Shown here: positions 18,131 to 27,114 of the stretch, in pieces | Position numbering within the stretch: the stretch's first letter is position 1 | Layout of the letters: each line of letters begins with the position of its first letter | Assembly: GCF_900451195.1 (NCBI RefSeq) | Contig: NZ_UGHR01000001.1 | Location: 1,240,001-1,304,000, forward strand | Length of the DNA: 64,000 nucleotides | Source: Iodobacter fluviatilis | Lineage (GTDB): Bacteria > Pseudomonadota > Gammaproteobacteria > Burkholderiales > Chitinibacteraceae | Direction of reading: 5' to 3' | Notes under the pieces: model-generated | What the model saw: only the letters and a program-made list of their open reading frames with translations | Told to the model about the DNA's origin: nothing | Database searches by the model: none | Position numbers and translations under genes: made by a program

Positions 18131-19762
18131 TTATTTCCCTTTTGGAGGAGTAAGGCTGTTTAACAACTCATCGGCTGGAGTGACTTTAGCCACAGGCTTC
18201 TGTGTCGTAATCAATGACGCTGAAGGAGCCGGTTTTTGGGGGGCAGAGCTGCTGCTAGCAGTATTTTTTGCAGGCAATAGAGCTGCAGCGGCATTTGAGG
18301 CTGCTTGCGTAACTGGTTGCTGGGGTGGCAGTGTTTGCATCATGGCCAGCGACTGAGTGGTCACTGCAGATGCCGTAGCAGGCGTAAGGGCACTCAGTTT
18401 TTTGCTGGTGATTTCACCTGACGCTTCAAACCAAAAACCTTTTGCTGCGAATTTTGCTTCTTTAGCATCCTTCAACTCCCAGTCAATCGCAGTAGCAAAC
18501 AAATTTTTTGGGAAGCGAAACAAACTATCTTTTAAGTAAGCAGGGCACTGAATAGTCCAGGCGTGGCTGGCCACCTTTATCTTGCTTGCTGAGGGGGAGG
18601 CTGCGCCAACAACTGCGCTGGCTGGTCTTGGTGTTGCGACATCGGGCCAAACGGGTTGGTTTAATTGGATCGATGCTGAGCAGCCATTGTCTTTTGCTCC
18701 CTGCAAAGCACGAAGTGTTTCATTTCGATTGGCTTCAAAAAAATGTAGTAGCTGATCAGGTGATAAGTTAATGGGCAATATCGCAGCATTGGGGTGTGTA
18801 AAGTTCATCGCAACATCGGCATAATCTAGATCATTGACAGTTGCCGTTGCATCCTCAATAGCACCAAAGGGTCTGCTGTAGACTTGTCGCTCATAACGAG
18901 CGGTACAACCGAAGTTTGAGCACTTTAAGTCGTTAGGTAGCCAACCATTGTTTTGTTCAGGTAAATGACTTGCAAGCGATGTAACGAGCTCATTAAAGTC
19001 TTTGGCTGTTATAAAGCGTTTAGCGTTAAATTGATTAACGAACGATACGGTGTATAGCTCTTCTGCCGTGGGCAGCTTGGCGGCCGCTTTTTTTGCAGCG
19101 GCGGCGGCTATTTCAGCTTGGATGCGTTCTTGTTCTTCTACTTCTTTTTCGTAGAGGTAGTAGCCAAATCCTGCTCCGCAAACAAGTGAAACTCCGATGA
19201 TGGAAAGCAGTGCATTGAAATAAGCTGGCTTACCCAATCGCTTCATTAATGAAAATGACGAAGGGGAGGCGAGGGGATGAACGTCAACAACCTCAACTCC
19301 ATACACGCTAGTGAGTTCATAGATCATTCCACCGGCAGAAAATAGAGTCGCGGTCGGGAATTTTGCGTGTAACTCAGCGATGAATGCATGGGCCTTGTCA
19401 ATAGACGCGGCACTGTATACAAAATCAGAGCCTTCGACCGGCACGCCTTGCGCGGTGGCACACACCCACAATTGGTCTTCTGCCAAGGGCAGTACAATAA
19501 TCGCATCCCGGCCCTGAGCCAGTTCTGTTAGCCACAGTGCTCCTGCAAAGCAACTTTTAATTGCAAGGTCGGATTTCTTTTTTCGGCCACCTGCAAATCC
19601 CAGCATTGGAAAAGGGGTTTTAATTTCAGCGCAAAATAGTGAGTTGGTGCTGCTTAATTGTTCCTTGCGTTGTTTTTTGCTTTTTGCGGGATCGATGTCT
19701 AGTGGCAACCAGACTAAACCGATCGCTAAGTTGCTACCCTGGTATTCAACTATGCTCGCCAT
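18131..19762 (-). CDS. pilO: Type IVb pilus inner-membrane protein PilO
   Basis: 543 residues. The N-terminal ~190 residues form an actin-like/PilM-like cytoplasmic domain (VEYQGSNLAIGLVWLPLDID). One membrane helix follows (ALLSIIGVSLVCGAGFGYYL), then an Ala/Lys coiled coil and a periplasmic domain with paired Cys (LKCSNFGCTARY). The tail is Pro/Ala-rich. This is the layout of the R64/EPEC bundle-type PilO family. It ends 2 bases before pilP and starts 4 bases after pilN, so the genes are translationally linked. Confidence 0.85.
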   Translation of the reverse strand: MASIVEYQGSNLAIGLVWLPLDIDPAKSKKQRKEQLSSTNSLFCAEIKTPFPMLGFAGGRKKKSDLAIKSCFAGALWLTELAQGRDAIIVLPLAEDQLWVCATAQGVPVEGSDFVYSAASIDKAHAFIAELHAKFPTATLFSAGGMIYELTSVYGVEVVDVHPLASPSSFSLMKRLGKPAYFNALLSIIGVSLVCGAGFGYYLYEKEVEEQERIQAEIAAAAAKKAAAKLPTAEELYTVSFVNQFNAKRFITAKDFNELVTSLASHLPEQNNGWLPNDLKCSNFGCTARYERQVYSRPFGAIEDATATVNDLDYADVAMNFTHPNAAILPINLSPDQLLHFFEANRNETLRALQGAKDNGCSASIQLNQPVWPDVATPRPASAVVGAASPSASKIKVASHAWTIQCPAYLKDSLFRFPKNLFATAIDWELKDAKEAKFAAKGFWFEASGEITSKKLSALTPATASAVTTQSLAMMQTLPPQQPVTQAASNAAAALLPAKNTASSSSAPQKPAPSASLITTQKPVAKVTPADELLNSLTPPKGK

Positions 19763-19766
19763 ATGA

Positions 19767-21479
19767 TCACCCTAACCGTTTCAGTTTTCGGGAAGGGTTC
19801 ATCGAGGCAATGATTTGTGGTTGCAATAGGTTTAAAGCGACTAATGAATCGGCTTTGAAGTACTTGCCTGGTTCTAGTGCTGCATCGTTATCCACGAGAA
19901 CAGGCGTAATTAAAATCAATAGATTTTCTTCCGCCGCTGTATTGGCGTAACTGCCACCAAAGGTGATCTTTGCATCACGGTTTAAAGTGAGGTTGTTCAT
20001 CGCAGAAAGAACGACCGTTTCCCCTACATTGATATTGACGGTTTGTGAGGTAGCTCGTCGTGGGACGATGGGGGATTTCAGCGTAGCGACCGCGGTAGGG
20101 GTGCTTTCCCAGCCCTGTAACACGGAGGTATCGACGGTGTAGCTCAGTAGCATTTTGTTATTGTCGAGCAGGCGAGGGAGCAACTGCATAAAGATGCCTG
20201 TTGTGACCTGCTTTTGATCGACCGTCACTTGGGTAGAGCCTGAGCCCTGAGCGGATGACGAGCCAACTGAATCGACGTAACTTTGCGTAGTGGCCATCGT
20301 AAATGGCACTGGGCTGTTATTGATTGTCGTGGCCGTCATGGTGGATTTAACCTCGACGTTTGCTACTTGCTTCAGTGCGTTGATGACCACTGAAGAGCCT
20401 GCCCATGGGCTATCAGAGCCAGGAGTTACAACACCATTGGTGGTAACTGGTGCCATGATTGCACCAGAAAGTGACCCGACCGATGTAGAGTTCAGTCCAC
20501 CTGGGGATTTGAGTTTGAATGAATTAAATCCATCGTTATAAATGGCATCCAGACTCAGGCCCAACTCGACGCCATCACGCGCTGTTACGTTAATCAAATC
20601 AATTCGGAAATAAACAGTCCGTGAAATACGACGGTTTTGTTCAGACAAAACTTGAGCAATTTGGCGGTGAACAACAGGGGTATCTGTGACCGTAACAGTG
20701 CCCACCGCCTCGTTCATACTGACGCGGCCACCAGCAGTCAGGTAAGCCTTAATTTCAGAGTTGAGTGCGCCCCAAAAATCGAGTTTGGCGCTACTTTTTT
20801 GCTGAACATTAATGACGCTATTGCCACCGCTTCCGCCCTTCGTTGCGGAAGTGGCCACATTCCCGCTTGAGTTAAATTCTGACTGGACCTCTTTAATACC
20901 AGCCAGTGATTTAACTTCATAAGTCGTCGTTTTATATCGGAAAAACTGCAGCCGATTATCTTTGAATTCCCAGGCTATCCCCAGCCTTGCCGTTGCTGAG
21001 TCCAGGAAACCAGCAAGGGAGCCTTTCCAATCTAAGGTGATATTGGCTTCTAAGTCACTGGCCGTATTTGCGGCGGAGATACCTGTATCTTTTCCATCCC
21101 CATTGGGAAGCGTACTGTTTTTGACATAAACATCAGGAGAAATCTCCGTCACAATGCCGGTCGCGCTATGAATAATTTCTGCAGCTGTGGTGAGGTTAAT
21201 TCTCCCTTCAGACACCAACCTGACTGGGTGTTGAAATGGCTTTGCAAATACGGCTGGAAGCGATGCCTCTCGAGACAATGGAACAGTCCGGCTGCCAAGG
21301 TAAGAGCCATTTACTCGTTCAACAGTAGGGCGACTGTTTAGCGTCTCCCTCGCGATTAATGCTGATTTTGCCTGCTCAATTTGTTTTGAGCTTTCGACGC
21401 GCTTTTGCTCAACATTCATTGTTGAGCATGCAGTAAGAGAAAGGGCGACAAGGCCAGAAATAGTTGATTTTTTAAACAT
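19767..21479 (-). CDS. pilN: Type IVb pilus secretin lipoprotein PilN
   Basis: 570 residues. The signal peptide ends at lipobox LTAC (Cys about 18), so it is an outer-membrane lipoprotein as in R64 PilN and TcpC. N-domains (residues ~95-210) precede a Gly/Ser-rich linker and the secretin core with the C-terminal VNINVGETVVLSAMNN and ENLLILITPVLV segments typical of the family. It would form the gated ring through which the pilus leaves. The gene follows the PilL/TcpQ-like gene, matching secretin and pilotin partners in other IVb systems. Confidence 0.92.
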   Translation of the reverse strand: MFKKSTISGLVALSLTACSTMNVEQKRVESSKQIEQAKSALIARETLNSRPTVERVNGSYLGSRTVPLSREASLPAVFAKPFQHPVRLVSEGRINLTTAAEIIHSATGIVTEISPDVYVKNSTLPNGDGKDTGISAANTASDLEANITLDWKGSLAGFLDSATARLGIAWEFKDNRLQFFRYKTTTYEVKSLAGIKEVQSEFNSSGNVATSATKGGSGGNSVINVQQKSSAKLDFWGALNSEIKAYLTAGGRVSMNEAVGTVTVTDTPVVHRQIAQVLSEQNRRISRTVYFRIDLINVTARDGVELGLSLDAIYNDGFNSFKLKSPGGLNSTSVGSLSGAIMAPVTTNGVVTPGSDSPWAGSSVVINALKQVANVEVKSTMTATTINNSPVPFTMATTQSYVDSVGSSSAQGSGSTQVTVDQKQVTTGIFMQLLPRLLDNNKMLLSYTVDTSVLQGWESTPTAVATLKSPIVPRRATSQTVNINVGETVVLSAMNNLTLNRDAKITFGGSYANTAAEENLLILITPVLVDNDAALEPGKYFKADSLVALNLLQPQIIASMNPSRKLKRLG

Positions 21480-21500
21480 GAGCTTTTGGGCCTATGGCAA

Positions 21501-22355
21501 TTAATTAGCGGCAGAGAAAACGCGAATGGCTTTGTTTTCTGCGTAAAGGCGGACTCGGATTTTTTGCTGGGGATTGATCGCGTCCATGAACTGGGTAATG
21601 ACGCTTTCAAACTCACCGCAAAATTCAGCATTACCATCGAGGGCAACATCTGTTGGGTATTCCCAGATGGGTTCTTGCCATCCCGCCTGACGTGACCAAT
21701 TTGATATAACCGTGCTTGCTAGCCGGTCTGTTTGACCCACCTTCCAACATTCAGCAGGTTTATCTGCCGCAGATTTTCTGGGAGCTGCCTTCGATGAAAC
21801 TTGCAGGATGAGGGCTTCTTTTGCCGCCAAAAGATCAACATTTGCCTGCAACTCCTGTGCCTCAATTCCGGCTTTCTTGGCCCGTATTTCAGCTAATTGC
21901 GAGTCAATTTTTGCGAGCATCATTTCAGGTGATTGCGTTCCGACCACCTGATTTGAAGGTTGCGAGGTAATCGCTGTTTTTTGTGTTGCTGTGTTTGTAC
22001 TGGCCAGCGCCCGGATATTTACGCGTGTACCGGAGTAACGAACCGTGGACTGTTCTCCACCAGTGGTTTGAACCTCATAGGCGGGGTAGACACCATCAAC
22101 AACCAGATATGGCTTCATTAGTTGAGCTGTGAGTGGAACAGTTTTACCTTCGCTATCAACTGTTGCGATCGTTATTTGAGAGGGGTCGCGAAATTGAAAA
22201 AATGTTTTCCCCCCGTCATTGAAAACCTGGCTAGGTTTTGCAAAGCGCGAGCCATTAACGCTGTAATTAAATTCGTAGTTACTAATATCTGCAGCCGTCG
22301 CCATGCTTGCAAACAGAATGGCCATGATGCTGGCCGCGAATGTCGCCTTTTTCAC
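21501..22355 (-). CDS. PilL/TcpQ-like protein fused to a VirB9 C-terminal-like domain
   Basis: 284 residues. A signal peptide ends near SMATA. Residues ~25-110 (YEFNYSVNG, KPSQVFNDGGKTFFQF, YLVVDGVYPAYEV) follow the VirB9/TrbG C-terminal domain and are clearly similar to the true VirB9 encoded two genes upstream (FNYDVNG, KPSQIFDDGKSTWIKF). A coiled segment (~145-190) leads to a TcpQ-like C-terminal domain (SNWSRQAGWQEPIWEYPTD, then FMDAINPQQKIRVRLYAENK and IRVF). TcpQ-type domains help the secretin assemble; VirB9 domains bind the T4SS outer ring. The fusion sits between virB10/transglycosylase and pilN, so it may join both machines at the outer membrane. The domain call is by eye. Confidence 0.72.
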   Translation of the reverse strand: MKKATFAASIMAILFASMATAADISNYEFNYSVNGSRFAKPSQVFNDGGKTFFQFRDPSQITIATVDSEGKTVPLTAQLMKPYLVVDGVYPAYEVQTTGGEQSTVRYSGTRVNIRALASTNTATQKTAITSQPSNQVVGTQSPEMMLAKIDSQLAEIRAKKAGIEAQELQANVDLLAAKEALILQVSSKAAPRKSAADKPAECWKVGQTDRLASTVISNWSRQAGWQEPIWEYPTDVALDGNAEFCGEFESVITQFMDAINPQQKIRVRLYAENKAIRVFSAAN

Positions 22356-23161
22356 TAAATGCTCCCTTCGGACCTGGCCGAACGATAATGAGTTATAAAT
22401 TTGTTGAAATAAGGCTGGTTTTTATTCGGATTTTTGCTGTGGTAGCGCCGAATGGCCTCATTCATGTTTCCGGTACTTCGGTAGTTTTCTCGCAAAATCT
22501 GTGCTGCAACTGAAACATTTGTTGAGGGTTGTAATGCTCTCCAAGTTGAGTTGCCAAAGCGCTGTTTGTGATAGGCCCAGTGCACCTGCATCGTTCCGAT
22601 ATCAAAGTTTTCGTTTCCGTTTTTTATGAGTGATTCAGCCGCTCGGAATGCATCCTCTCTACTACGGAAATACCTAGCCTTCCCATTTGCATTGAGTGTC
22701 CAAGGCCATGGCCGCCCATTGATACCGGATTCGTTTTGGGCTAGCGCAAACAAGACCGCTGGCTCTATGCCTGCCCGCTTGGCTGTGGCTTCAAATGGGG
22801 TCAGCTTTCCTACGCAGGCTGTACCCCATATGCCTTTTCGTTCTGCCACTGCATCATCTTCAAAACTGGCGTATCGATTGTCACTGGCTCCAATCAATCC
22901 GTTTTTAACCAGCATTTCCCCAACATTAATTGCCCCTGTTTGATTCGTGGCCCAAATGTCGTAACCGCCATTGGCCTTAATTAGCTTTAATTCGTTTTTA
23001 TTGGCCATTGCTTGCAAATAACTCACGGTGTTTTGATCATTGCAAAGCAGGCGACGAACATTAGCGATTTCAATATTCCCCCCTGAAACGGCAATTTGCA
23101 GTGGCGCTGCAAATACAAAAACAGGGAATAAAAGGGCTGTAGCAAGTAATTGGTAATGCAT
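22355..23161 (-). CDS. Lytic transglycosylase (PilT/VirB1-like) with N-terminal nuclease-like domain
   Basis: 268 residues, signal peptide ending at FVFA. The C-terminal half is an SLT-type transglycosylase: catalytic Glu144 in ALAQNESGINGRPWPW, then FDIGTMQVHW and the final YHSKN segment. It cuts peptidoglycan to let the envelope machine through. Residues ~28-115 (IEIANVRRL, GAINVGEMLVKNGL, RYASFEDDAVAERKGIWG) follow the fold pattern of staphylococcal-nuclease-like proteins, but without the usual acidic and Arg active-site set, so it is probably a binding module. Start overlaps nothing; 2 bases separate it from virB10, and its stop overlaps the next gene start. It could serve both the T4SS (VirB1) and the pilus (PilT). 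Confidence 0.75.
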   Translation of the reverse strand: MHYQLLATALLFPVFVFAAPLQIAVSGGNIEIANVRRLLCNDQNTVSYLQAMANKNELKLIKANGGYDIWATNQTGAINVGEMLVKNGLIGASDNRYASFEDDAVAERKGIWGTACVGKLTPFEATAKRAGIEPAVLFALAQNESGINGRPWPWTLNANGKARYFRSREDAFRAAESLIKNGNENFDIGTMQVHWAYHKQRFGNSTWRALQPSTNVSVAAQILRENYRSTGNMNEAIRRYHSKNPNKNQPYFNKFITHYRSARSEGSI

Positions 23162-23163
23162 GA

Positions 23164-24525
23164 TTAAGATTTTCTAAAAACGCTATTGGGAACTACGATG
23201 TCTCTCTTAATCTGAATTAGAAATGTTTCACCCGCAGGAACTGCGATGGTAGGGGCCATCTTGGTGTACCTATCCATGCTGCGCTTTGCTACATCGCCTA
23301 ATGTTGCTCCCGCGCTATTCATTACTATTTGGCTATTGCTGTTTGAGCCATTCCCATTGCTGTTTTTATTTGAAATAACATCTGTGCCAACCTGAATGAG
23401 TGAGATCGCAAATGCCGCTCTAAACTGAGTCCAGAAATGGTCATCTACATCGCCTGTTAAGCCGCCAACACCCTCTGCATCGGCAGCCGTCATGCCGCCC
23501 AGACGAATATCTGCACCGTTAGGAAAAATGATTCGTTCAAATGCCACGGCTACGCGAGTACTTGCCTGATCAATATTGGCATTGCAGATACCCACTACCC
23601 GTGATCCAGCGGGAATGAGAACGCGTTGATTGCGCACGGTGTCGTAAACATCTCGTGTTATATGGGCAGTAATTGAGGTTGGTTGCTGGCAGTCAATACG
23701 TTGTCGTGTCACTGCCCGGACGATGGATCCTTGGTAAATAGTGTTAGGATCACCCGGACCCTCAGCAACAATGGCCCCTTTGCGGCTGCTTTTGTTCGCA
23801 TGTTCAACGAATTGAGCAAGGTTTTCATTGTTACCGCCTTCTACTTTGCTTTCGCCAGCCCCCGCACCTTTTTGTAGAAGTGCTAACCGATCATTCAGTG
23901 CACTATTTTGAATCGAACCGCCAGCAGGGGTTGTTGCGGCCTGTTGTTGCTTAAGCAATTTAATTTTTAGCTCAGTATCCGAAAGAGTATCGGCATCACC
24001 ACCTGAGGCTGACGATTTAGCCGCAATTGAAATTAATGGTGATTTCCGCAAATCAACCTGAACTTGTTGTTTTTTCTTCTCGTATTCAGCAGCATCTTCT
24101 GTGCCTGAAACTAGACCGAGAGAGCTACCCCCTCCTTTGGTTGGGATGCTGCCCGTCGCGTCAAACTCACCATTTGCTGCATATGGAGAAGGTGATCTTC
24201 GTTCTGCGCTAACGCCGCTCGCATTGGGGGTGTTTGCGGCTGCTAATAGCTCATCTAAGGTCTGTTTCTTCTCTATCTTCTGTTCTTCCGCCTTCAGCTG
24301 AAGATTGGGGCGAACGTTGTCCTTCGCTTCGGCCTTGCGTGCGGCAACGCGTTTTTCTTTTTCAACTTGAGACAGGCTTTTACTATTTCCGTGAATAATT
24401 TCTATGGCGAGAACAACGAATAGGCCACCTAAAATTAAGCCGATAATGATGTGGGGGATTTTTCGTGAAATTTTCCCCTTCATGAGGCTTTTTTCATCAA
24501 GATCATTTTGGATGTTAGCGGACAT
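23164..24525 (-). CDS. virB10: Type IV secretion protein VirB10/TrbI
   Basis: 453 residues. Short cytoplasmic tail, single membrane helix (HIIIGLILGGLFVVLAIEI, ~25-44), a Pro/Lys/Gln-rich periplasmic linker, then the conserved TrbI domain (IYQGSIVRAVTRQRIDCQQP, RVLIPAGSRVVGI, ~268-440). VirB10 spans both membranes and gates the channel. Its start overlaps the end of virB9, and the transglycosylase gene follows after 2 bases. Confidence 0.93.
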   Translation of the reverse strand: MSANIQNDLDEKSLMKGKISRKIPHIIIGLILGGLFVVLAIEIIHGNSKSLSQVEKEKRVAARKAEAKDNVRPNLQLKAEEQKIEKKQTLDELLAAANTPNASGVSAERRSPSPYAANGEFDATGSIPTKGGGSSLGLVSGTEDAAEYEKKKQQVQVDLRKSPLISIAAKSSASGGDADTLSDTELKIKLLKQQQAATTPAGGSIQNSALNDRLALLQKGAGAGESKVEGGNNENLAQFVEHANKSSRKGAIVAEGPGDPNTIYQGSIVRAVTRQRIDCQQPTSITAHITRDVYDTVRNQRVLIPAGSRVVGICNANIDQASTRVAVAFERIIFPNGADIRLGGMTAADAEGVGGLTGDVDDHFWTQFRAAFAISLIQVGTDVISNKNSNGNGSNSNSQIVMNSAGATLGDVAKRSMDRYTKMAPTIAVPAGETFLIQIKRDIVVPNSVFRKS

Positions 24526-25325
24526 TACCGGCTCCTCATCCGTGGAGCTACGCGTCTTGATTCGCCACGTTCTCCTCGTTCAATTTTGACTTCCTGTGAG
24601 CCGAGTTTGAGCAGTGCACGTTCAACCAAGCGATTTAAAACGTAATAGTCAGCTCGCTGCGTGTAATCGACGAGCACGGCCCGATCATCGCTATCGACCA
24701 TAAACATGGCAGGCAGCTCTTGCATGCGTGGTGAAAATTTAATCCAAGTTGATTTGCCATCATCAAAAATTTGTGAAGGCTTGAAATCTGCATCGCCATT
24801 AACGTCGTAATTAAAATTCAACGTCTCAATATCGATATTGCGCTCGACGATGGGTTGCTCAATTCGGCTTGATTCCAGCTCATTTGCCTGAGCTTTTGCC
24901 GCAGAGACTTGTCGCTGGTAGGCGATCAGTTCCGGGTAATTCCAGCTAACACGCTGAAACCATGTTTGAGAATCCTCTACTGATTTCAAATGCAGCTGAT
25001 AGGTGCGTTTGCTCGTTACGAGCTGGCCTGACGTACTTAGACCAGCCTTTGTTGGCTTCAAAAAAACTTGTGTGTCTGTATTGGCGGGGATCCACTGTAC
25101 CGTGTCGCCTAGAATTAACATTTCGAGTGTTTCATCTGGGCTAAGTTGAATGTTGGTAACGCGGTTTGGAGCAGAAATCACGGTATAGCTGTTATTTTTA
25201 TCGAACTGATACACAATCAGCCGAGGATCCGCTGAGAAGCTATTTGGTTTTGCTTCCGCAAAGGCGTAACTAGCAGTAAGCAGTGGAAGGGTCGCAATGG
25301 CGGTGGCCAGTAAAAATTTTTTCAT
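24525..25325 (-). CDS. virB9: Type IV secretion protein VirB9/TrbG
   Basis: 266 residues from the MKKFLLATAIATLPLL methionine (25325), which gives a normal signal peptide ending in SYAFA. A longer frame to 25427 would lie inside virB8. The N-terminal domain (DPRLIVYQFDKNNSYTVI) and the C-terminal domain (LNFNYDVNGDADFKPSQIFDDG) are both typical. It forms the outer-membrane ring with VirB7 and VirB10. No VirB7 lipoprotein gene is visible. The start lies 4 bases after the virB8 stop. Confidence 0.92.
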   Translation of the reverse strand: MKKFLLATAIATLPLLTASYAFAEAKPNSFSADPRLIVYQFDKNNSYTVISAPNRVTNIQLSPDETLEMLILGDTVQWIPANTDTQVFLKPTKAGLSTSGQLVTSKRTYQLHLKSVEDSQTWFQRVSWNYPELIAYQRQVSAAKAQANELESSRIEQPIVERNIDIETLNFNYDVNGDADFKPSQIFDDGKSTWIKFSPRMQELPAMFMVDSDDRAVLVDYTQRADYYVLNRLVERALLKLGSQEVKIERGERGESRRVAPRMRSR

Positions 25326-25329
25326 TGAG

Positions 25330-26067
25330 TTATGTCTCTGGGTCATCAACAAATTCAAAATGGGTAATGAACATGCCAATCGCATTATCGAAAATTTCTT
25401 TCTTTGTTTTCGGCGCTTCAATTTCATAATGAGCAGTCAATAGCCAGTGATTTACAATCGGCTGATTGCGACTGTCCCTGATTCGCGTAACAAATCGAAC
25501 GAATGCTATTTTTTCACTTTTATGAAAAAACACATTTACGTCCTCAACTTCTCTTGTTAGGTTTGGCAGCGTTTTTAGAATTTCAGCAATTTTTTGTTTT
25601 TTAAGAAAATCTTGAAACTCATCAATTGCCTTACCTCTGACTTTTTTGTATGCGCGAGGTAGGTATTCGGCCTCGCTCAAAACGGGATCAATGGTCATTG
25701 CATCCGTTACCCACGCATTCATCAGGTGGATTTTTTCGTTCTCTCCAGGTACATACTTCTGTGCGCTAACCTCGCTAACGGAAACGGTCCCTTTTTTAGA
25801 ATCAACATTGGCTACATAAAGCTCAGTCGTTTTGAGCGGTGTTAGCCCATTCAGCGCCAGCGCCATTGTTGTAACAATTAACCCTGAAATGCATAAGCCA
25901 ATAAACTGTCTGCGATTCGTCGTTTTTAGATTTGCAATCAAATCGAGTGTTGGATTCGTCGAATGATCTTTTTCTACTGGATCTGGATGATTGCGAAACG
26001 CTGTTTCATCATCTGTTTTTGGTTTTTTAAACATGGCGCTTAGAAGGCTTATGGATGGCGTTAGCAT
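25330..26067 (-). CDS. virB8: Type IV secretion protein VirB8/TrbF
   Basis: 245 residues if started at 26067; an ATG 11 codons later (MFKKPKTDD) is equally plausible, and neither has a strong ribosome site. A cytoplasmic stretch precedes one membrane helix (FIGLCISGLIVTTMALAL, ~55-75), then a periplasmic NTF2-like domain (~90-240) with the RFVTRIRDSRNQPIVNHWLL core. It nucleates inner-membrane assembly. First gene of the virB8-9-10/pilus block, with a bidirectional terminator just upstream, so its promoter must lie between ~26070 and 26160. Confidence 0.88.
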   Translation of the reverse strand: MLTPSISLLSAMFKKPKTDDETAFRNHPDPVEKDHSTNPTLDLIANLKTTNRRQFIGLCISGLIVTTMALALNGLTPLKTTELYVANVDSKKGTVSVSEVSAQKYVPGENEKIHLMNAWVTDAMTIDPVLSEAEYLPRAYKKVRGKAIDEFQDFLKKQKIAEILKTLPNLTREVEDVNVFFHKSEKIAFVRFVTRIRDSRNQPIVNHWLLTAHYEIEAPKTKKEIFDNAIGMFITHFEFVDDPET

Positions 26068-26161
26068 GTCATATTTTTAGAATGAAGACGTTTGATAAGT
26101 CAGCAGATTTTGGTAGTACTTAGGCATCCAAAACCTAAAGAAAATGGAGTATTTAGATGAA

Positions 26162-26188
26162 AAAAAACCACTCAAAGAGTGGTTTTTT
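26162..26188. terminator. Bidirectional terminator
   Basis: AAAAAACCACTC and GAGTGGTTTTTT form a perfect 12-bp stem around a 3-base loop, between the DUF5710 gene and virB8. It separates the two transcription units. Confidence 0.88.
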
Positions 26189-26272
26189 AGGTTGGTTATT
26201 TCTGAAAATGGTTTTTTAAAAAAAACATGATAAATGAGCCTTCATGCACAAAATAAAGGAGGGTCATGTGAT

Positions 26273-26590
26273 TTAGATTGAAATGCCATTCCGCGAAAAT
26301 GACTCGATGGCTTCAGGTTTCATCCATTTAATAAAGTTTTTTAATGGCTTCCAAGCAGGGATAAACCAGCGCCATTGCGCTCCAATTTTTTCTGCTTGAG
26401 CACCAAATGCTTTTGCCTGCTCTTTATCTACGTATGGGACATCAATGTAGGTTTTGTAAGCGACGCCGGAGACAAGCGAGTTTTGTAAATGTCGTTTGTG
26501 TTCTGAGGCAAGAAATTGTGTAGCCGCCTGACCATGGCCATTTTTACGCATGGTACTGGCATAGGCATTGGATTGATTATGACTGCGCAT
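26273..26590 (-). CDS. DUF5710-type small protein
   Basis: 105 residues from ATG 26590, which has GGAG upstream (the frame runs on to 26677 but through a hairpin-rich, Gly/Trp-rich stretch). The C-terminal half (TYIDVPYVDKEQAKAFGAQ, WRWFIPAWKPL, FIKWM) matches the DUF5710 pattern, a small domain often found on conjugative primases and other plasmid proteins. The N-terminal part is basic and Gln/Asn-rich. A nucleic-acid-related role in the mobile element is likely but unproven. Confidence 0.6.
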   Translation of the reverse strand: MRSHNQSNAYASTMRKNGHGQAATQFLASEHKRHLQNSLVSGVAYKTYIDVPYVDKEQAKAFGAQAEKIGAQWRWFIPAWKPLKNFIKWMKPEAIESFSRNGISI

Positions 26591-26806
26591 GTTAAAAGCT
26601 CCGTGGTGAGCGGAGCCCCACCAAGCGGGGGGGCCCGCTTGGGTGAAAAATGTTGTTTCCTGAGTGAAAGGCTGCACAAAAAAATGACGCCACTTGGCGT
26701 CACCATTTCATGATTTTTATGTGGTTAATTAATAAAAATTGAATATCTGATTTGCCGTGCAATATTTCTGCAAGACATAAACCAAAATATCTTAAGATTT
26801 GATAAT

Positions 26807-26836
26807 AAAAAAGGACGCTATGCGGCGTCCTTTTTT
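26807..26836. terminator. Rho-independent terminator
   Basis: AAAAAAGGACGC and GCGTCCTTTTTT pair around a 6-base loop; usable in both directions. Confidence 0.88.
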
Positions 26837-27045
26837 AAGGTAAAGCTTGTGTGGAGTACATCAATTTCGTTTGAATACGAATGGGTTAAGCCAAAAAGGG
26901 CTAATGGTACTGCGTTTTAGCTCACGTTCAGTTCGCGTGTCATTACGATAAAAGCTGATGAATCTTGATTATTCAATAGGATTTGCAAAGTGTCCAGTAT
27001 TTTATATCTGAATTTATCATTGCAAATGAAAAAGCTTAAGGCACT

Positions 27046-27086
27046 CCCTATTAATTACTACGTTAACTTTACGTAGTAATTAATAG
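27046..27086. repeat. 17-bp perfect inverted repeat with ACGTAGTA
   Basis: CCTATTAATTACTACGT (27046-27062) and ACGTAGTAATTAATAGG (27070-27086) are exact reverse complements with a 7-base loop. It shares the ACGTAGTAAT word with the elements at 9262 and 10484. Confidence 0.85.
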
Positions 27087-27114
27087 GTATCACTTTTTTA
27101 GTGACCATTGATAT

